Shown here: positions 60,406 to 64,000 of the stretch, one piece after another | How the letters are laid out: the number at the start of each line of letters is the position of its first letter | Position numbering within the stretch: position 1 is the stretch's first letter | Origin: Planctomyces sp. | GTDB taxonomy: Bacteria > Planctomycetota > Planctomycetia > Planctomycetales > Planctomycetaceae | Assembly (NCBI GenBank): GCA_019636235.1 | Contig: JAHBXW010000009.1 | Location: 1-64,000, forward strand | Reading direction: 5' to 3' | Length of the DNA stretch: 64,000 nt | Notes under the pieces: generated by a model | Told to the model about the DNA's origin: nothing | Seen by the model: the letters and a program-made list of their open reading frames with translations, nothing else | Database searches by the model: none | Translations under genes and position numbers: made by a program

Positions 60406-61830
60406 GTGACAGCGCACTCCGGTCCTTCGCGACGACAGGTCCTGCAGACCGCCGGCTGCGGCTTCGGCGCGCTCGCCTGGGCGGCGCTCGCGAACACGTC
60501 GGGAGCGGTCGCGGACAGCGGTCCCGGCATCGGGCTGCCACATTTCGCGCCGCGCGCGAAGCGGATCATCTTCCTGTTCATGCAGGGGGGCGTCAGTCAG
60601 GTCGATTCGTTCGACTACAAGCCGCGGCTGGCGGCGGACGACGGCTTGAAGACGCCCTTCGATGACGCGCGGCTCCGCGCGAACACCGGCGCCGGATTAT
60701 CCGAGCATCGGTTGATGCGCTCGCCCTGGGCGTTCGCCCAGCACGGCGAATCGGGACTGTGGGTCTCCGACCTGTTTCCGGAGATGGCGCGGCACGCCGA
60801 CGAACTGTGTGTCCTGCGCGGCATGCACACGGAAGGCGTCGCCCATGGACCGGCGACGCTGTTCCTGCACTGCGGGGCCGCGGCCCTGGTCCGGCCGTCG
60901 CTGGGCGCCTGGGTGCTGTATGGGCTGGGAACCGAGAATCAGAACCTGCCGGGGTTCGTGTCGATCAGTCCGTCCCTGGGGAATGGCGGGGCTCGCAACT
61001 TCGGTGCCGCGTTTCTGCCGGCCGAACACCAGGGGACGCCGCTGGGCCGGGCCGGGGCTCCGCTGGAGACGCCTGGGCTGCGGAATCTCGCTCCGCGGGG
61101 GATTGGCGTCGCGGAGCGGGAGCGGTTCGAGCTGATGCAGAGGCTGAACGCAGCACAAGCCGCACGGCGCGGCGGCGATGATGAGCTCGAAGCGGCGCTG
61201 CGGTCGTACGAGTTGGCGTGGCGGCTGCAGGAGTCCGCGCCGGACGTTCTCGATCTGTCCGGGGAGACGGCGGCGACGCAGGCGCGGTACGGCATCGGCC
61301 AGTCCCCAACCGACGCCTTCGGCCGGCAATGCCTGCTTGCCCGGAGGATGTGCGAGGCCGGCGTGCGGTTCATCCAGGTGACGTACGGAGACAACACGGC
61401 CAACCCGGCCTGGGATCAGCACTCAAACCTGCCCAGGCACGCCGAACACGCGGCCGCCGTCGATCGGCCGATCGCAGCGCTGCTCGAGGATCTTCGCCAG
61501 CGGGGCTTGCTGGACGACACGATCGTCTGGTGGGGCAGCGAATTCGGGCGGACGCCCTATGCGGAGAAGAACGGGACGGGCCGCGACCACAATCCCGGCG
61601 GCTTCACGATCTGGCTGGCGGGGGGCGGGTTCCGTGCGGGGATGGCGTACGGCGAGACGGACGAGTTCGGGCACCGCGCGATTGTCGACACCGTCCACAT
61701 GCATGATCTGCATGCGACGCTGCTGCACCAGTTGGGGCTGGATCACGAGCGACTGACGTATCGCTACGCGGGCCGGGACTTTCGGCTGACGGACGTCGCC
61801 GGTCGGGTGGTGCGGCCGGTTATCGGCTGA
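60406..61830 (+). CDS. DUF1501 protein, Tat-exported
   Basis: 474 residues from GTG at 60406, with GAGGAG 8 bases upstream. The Tat signal is SRRQVLQTAGCGFGALAWAAL. DUF1501 is a sulfatase/alkaline-phosphatase-like fold, with RIIFLFMQGGVSQVDSFDYKP, NLPRHAEHAAAVDRPIAALLEDL, TIVWWGSEFGRTPYAE and VDTVHMHDLHATLLHQLGL. The partner DUF1549/DUF1553 gene is directly upstream; the two occur together in hundreds of copies across planctomycetes. The reaction is not known. Confidence 0.93.
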   Translation: MTAHSGPSRRQVLQTAGCGFGALAWAALANTSGAVADSGPGIGLPHFAPRAKRIIFLFMQGGVSQVDSFDYKPRLAADDGLKTPFDDARLRANTGAGLSEHRLMRSPWAFAQHGESGLWVSDLFPEMARHADELCVLRGMHTEGVAHGPATLFLHCGAAALVRPSLGAWVLYGLGTENQNLPGFVSISPSLGNGGARNFGAAFLPAEHQGTPLGRAGAPLETPGLRNLAPRGIGVAERERFELMQRLNAAQAARRGGDDELEAALRSYELAWRLQESAPDVLDLSGETAATQARYGIGQSPTDAFGRQCLLARRMCEAGVRFIQVTYGDNTANPAWDQHSNLPRHAEHAAAVDRPIAALLEDLRQRGLLDDTIVWWGSEFGRTPYAEKNGTGRDHNPGGFTIWLAGGGFRAGMAYGETDEFGHRAIVDTVHMHDLHATLLHQLGLDHERLTYRYAGRDFRLTDVAGRVVRPVIG

Positions 61831-62022
61831 CGCGTGGACCGCCAGGTTCGAAGGTCTTGTTTCTGTTGCGCCTTTCGTGGCTCAAATCTGTTCGACGAGT
61901 CCAGGGGGGACCACGGACCGAACGGAAGAGGCGGATGCACCATCAGCCAGCGGCTCGGAAACAGGAACCACGGAAGACACGATGAGCCCGACGAAGCGTG
62001 AGGATCGCGACCTTTCCAACAA

Positions 62023-62535
62023 TCAGTACGCCGGGGCGGGAAGCGTCAGCGGAGCCGGAAGCGGCACGCTGTTCGGCGCAGCTGCCGGCGCGGGACTCGG
62101 CGTCCAGGGCAACTCGATCACGCCCGACGCGGGTGCGGCCACGATCGGCGAGGCCGGGGGCGTCCACACCGGCTGCGGCTGGTACAGCGGCGCGACCTGC
62201 GGCTGATACAGCGGGGCGACATCCCCTCCCGGGACGGCCTGATAGCGATGCCAGAACTGCTGCGAGTAGGGCATCGACAGGCCGAAGCTCTGCGTCGTCC
62301 GCGTCTGCCCGAAAACATGGTGGTAGTTGTACGGCCGGAAGGAGTGCCAGCCGCCGTAGTAGGGCATCACCTGGCGGTAGCCGTGCTTCCAGGGCTCCTG
62401 GTCGTCGAACGGGTAGAGCTGCTCCTGGGCGCCCATCGAGGCCGGTCCGTAGGCCTCGGGGTAGTAGTTCTCCTGCGCCGAGAGGGCGTCCGCGCCGCCA
62501 GCGACGATGACGGCCGCGACGAGTCCTGCACGCAT
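62023..62535 (-). CDS. Small secreted Tyr/Pro-rich protein A
   Basis: 170 residues with a signal peptide (LVAAVIVAGGADALSAQ). The mature protein is rich in Tyr, Pro, Gln and His (YYGGWHSFRPYNYHHVFGQ, VAPLYQPQVAPLYQPQPVW), with a doubled VAPLYQPQ motif. No family is recognised. The ATG at 62535 has AAGGAG about 9 bases upstream. It diverges from the similar protein B gene. Confidence 0.7.
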   Translation of the reverse strand: MRAGLVAAVIVAGGADALSAQENYYPEAYGPASMGAQEQLYPFDDQEPWKHGYRQVMPYYGGWHSFRPYNYHHVFGQTRTTQSFGLSMPYSQQFWHRYQAVPGGDVAPLYQPQVAPLYQPQPVWTPPASPIVAAPASGVIELPWTPSPAPAAAPNSVPLPAPLTLPAPAY

Positions 62536-62866
62536 GATTCGGGTCTCCTTGCCCTGGAAGCCGCCCCTCGGGGCGAAGCCGGTGCGCTCCCTCCGCGGGC
62601 GGCGGAGCGTCACCGTTATTTCGAATCCGGGAGAGTCGGTCCGCGACAGATTCCCGTCGTCCAACCGGCAGATTCGGCACATGCGGCCTGATGTTGCGGA
62701 TGTTTCGGGCGCTGCGGGTGTTAGCGGCTGCGGGACGTCGGGAGGCCTGACTAGCGTCGACCGATCGGCGCTTCGCGCACGTACGCCCGGAACGGGGCGG
62801 CGTCGGCGAGGCCCCGCGAGCGGTCTCTCGATCGCTGGCGATTGGAAATTGACGGGAGAACGGCCC
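62536..62866. other. Divergent intergenic region between two secreted Tyr/Pro-rich genes
   Basis: 331 bases. A GC-rich inverted repeat (CTCCGC...GCGGAG, near 62599-62615) lies in the leader region of protein A. No gene is supported. Confidence 0.45.
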
Positions 62867-63346
62867 ATGTGGATGCGAATTCTGTTGTGCGCGGGAATGC
62901 TGGGACTGGGAAGCACGGCGCTGTTGGCGGAGGAACGTCCGGGCGAGCCGCCGCTCGATCCGGCGGAGGCCGATGCGGCGCCGTTCCAGGCGCCCACGCT
63001 GCCAGAGCCGGAAACTCCCGCCCATGCCGGGCCCAGCGTGATTGAGAACGTCGAACCGCAGCCGGCGTTGTCGCCGCCTCCCGGCGTCGGACTGGTCGCC
63101 TCGCCCCCCGTCGCCGTGCCGGCCGCGGATTGTCCCTGCCGCAAGACAGCGTTCGGGCAGGGCCTTCAAGGCTTCGTGCCGCCATCCGGCGTGCTTCCGT
63201 GGGGGACGCCCGATGCCGTCTATGTGCCGCCCGGTCCGGCGCGGCCGGTGGTCGGGGACTGGCATGTCCGGCATCCCTATTACAACGATCGGCGGCCCTG
63301 GTACACGCCGGGCCCGGCGAGCATCAATCGCACGATCCTGTGGTGA
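62867..63346 (+). CDS. Small secreted Tyr/Pro-rich protein B
   Basis: 159 residues with a signal peptide (ILLCAGMLGLGSTALLAEE). The middle is Pro/Ala-rich, followed by CPCRKTAFGQGLQGFVPPSG and a C-terminal WHVRHPYYNDRRPWYTPGP. Two Cys residues form a CxC. No family is recognised. GGGAGA lies 9 bases before the ATG at 62867. Confidence 0.68.
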   Translation: MWMRILLCAGMLGLGSTALLAEERPGEPPLDPAEADAAPFQAPTLPEPETPAHAGPSVIENVEPQPALSPPPGVGLVASPPVAVPAADCPCRKTAFGQGLQGFVPPSGVLPWGTPDAVYVPPGPARPVVGDWHVRHPYYNDRRPWYTPGPASINRTILW

Positions 63347-63386
63347 TCCGCGACGCCGCGCGAAGACGCTGCCGGCTGTGACGACG

Positions 63387-63408
63387 CAACCGACTGGTCG
63401 GGTTGTTT
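63387..63408 (+). terminator. Possible terminator after protein B
   Basis: An imperfect stem, CAACCGA with TCGGGTTG (one bulged G), followed by a short T-run. Weak. Confidence 0.35.
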
Positions 63409-63638
63409 GTGCGCGGCCGAGCGGGGCGGGACGCAACGGGCAACGGGCCGCGTGTTCGCGTCAATCGGCTTCACCGCGACCGACGATAGTCTGAATCACG
63501 GGACGTTCCGTCGTATCGACGAGGGCTGGCTGGCAGGCAGGGATCGCCTGCACCGATGCGGGAACGAACGGCCGCGGGGACCTGCGACCGTGAAGGAGAG
63601 CCGTCTCCTTGAAATGACCACGGAGGGAGCGACATCGG

Positions 63639-64000
63639 ATGTCGACCGAGAATCACTGGCGGCTTGGCTGTGCGGACCGAACGGACGGCGGCCGCTCCCC
63701 CGGGGCTGGGCGCCTGCGGCCATTGGCCCGCCGATTGACCTGCGTCGTCGCCGGAGCGGCCGCAGCCGTTGCCGGATCGTCAGCCTTTGCGCAGACCCAC
63801 TGGCAGCCCGCGGCCGCCAGATACTCCGCCCAGGGCGGACCGCCGGCCGCCGCCGCGACGATCCAGACTGTCAGCCATCAGCCCGTCGATCCGCGGCAGG
63901 CGCTGGACCCCCGCATCGCCGCGATGCCGCAGGTCGATCAGAAGCTGCAGGTGATCCATCATCGCAGCCAGCTGGTCCGCACGCGGGCGCGGATCTCGCG
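63639..64000 (+). CDS. Start of a secreted protein, possibly a secretin/pilus-assembly component (partial)
   Basis: The first 120 codons are open to the window edge. The N-terminus has a long Arg-rich n-region, a hydrophobic core (VVAGAAAAVAGSSAFA) and a cleavage site before QTHW. The linker is Pro/Ala/Gln-rich. At the edge the sequence VDQKLQVIHHRSQLVRTRAR resembles the N-terminal domain of planctomycete secretin-like (CpaC/PulD-type) proteins, which start with a KL-V-RSQL-RTRSRI-like motif. The ATG at 63639 follows GGAGGG at about 10 bases. Identity is provisional because only the start is visible. Confidence 0.55.
   Translation, partial: MSTENHWRLGCADRTDGGRSPGAGRLRPLARRLTCVVAGAAAAVAGSSAFAQTHWQPAAARYSAQGGPPAAAATIQTVSHQPVDPRQALDPRIAAMPQVDQKLQVIHHRSQLVRTRARIS

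Overview
The window is high-GC (about two thirds G+C in the lines I sampled) and reads as a chromosomal segment of a planctomycete, probably order Planctomycetales. The diagnostic markers are a paired DUF1549/DUF1553 cytochrome-type protein and DUF1501 Tat protein (57418-61830), a DUF1559 prepilin-like protein (35288-36295), a giant secreted alpha-2-macroglobulin (22877-29218), an OleA-like thiolase, a LolA-like planctomycete family (44919-46082), and many secreted Pro/Tyr-rich proteins with no obvious homologues. I see no tRNA, rRNA, CRISPR array, phage or insertion sequence. I annotate 46 complete protein genes plus one cut by the right edge.

Layout. 94-2727: OprO/P-type porin and two small lipoproteins. 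2758-6854 (minus): tight operon of a fused amidohydrolase/SGNH hydrolase, CorA and an alpha/beta hydrolase. 6952-8551 (minus): acyl carrier protein and FabF. 9004-12013: ABC-2 permease and an ABC exporter whose ATPase motifs are all degenerate. 12025-15955: membrane protein, MnmE, a hydroxypyruvate-isomerase-like protein and an orphan CoxS-like iron-sulfur subunit. 16029-22588 (minus): a pseudo-HtrA protein, an FHA/AAA+/Fis regulator without GAFTGA, an ArgD-type aminotransferase and a FecR-like membrane protein. 22877-33511 (plus): alpha-2-macroglobulin, a HEAT-repeat protein lying between perfect 35-bp direct repeats, a FAD dehydrogenase and ArfB. 33583-39645 (minus): TPR protein, DUF1559 protein, a lower-GC membrane-anchored protein, and an AI-2E permease fused to a Rossmann-like domain. 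40093-44482: RuvB, OleA-like enzyme, small protein, flotillin-like FloA and thioredoxin-like protein. 44919-52985 (plus): a candidate envelope cluster (LolA-like protein, lipoprotein, membrane protein, trypsin/PDZ protein, MMPL-like permease, DUF1844, sugar-nucleotide epimerase). 52951-55536 (minus): CtpA-type protease and TsaD. 56071-64000: beta-barrel protein, the DUF1549/DUF1501 pair, two secreted Tyr/Pro-rich proteins, and the start of a probable secretin-like protein.

Recurring themes. Several family members have lost the residues that define their activity (ABC exporter, two HtrA-like proteins, the sigma-54-type AAA+ protein, the MMPL-like permease), which suggests structural or regulatory roles. 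Promoters with TAGAAT, TACAAT, TATCAT or TATACT -10 elements recur, three of them inside short GC-rich inverted repeats. ATGA start/stop overlaps occur at 3888-3891, 33074-33077 and 47525-47528. The best candidates for undescribed biology are the pseudo-ABC exporter, the 35-bp repeat module with its possible short transcript, and the 44919-51479 envelope cluster. All functions come from reading the translated sequence; no database search was run.
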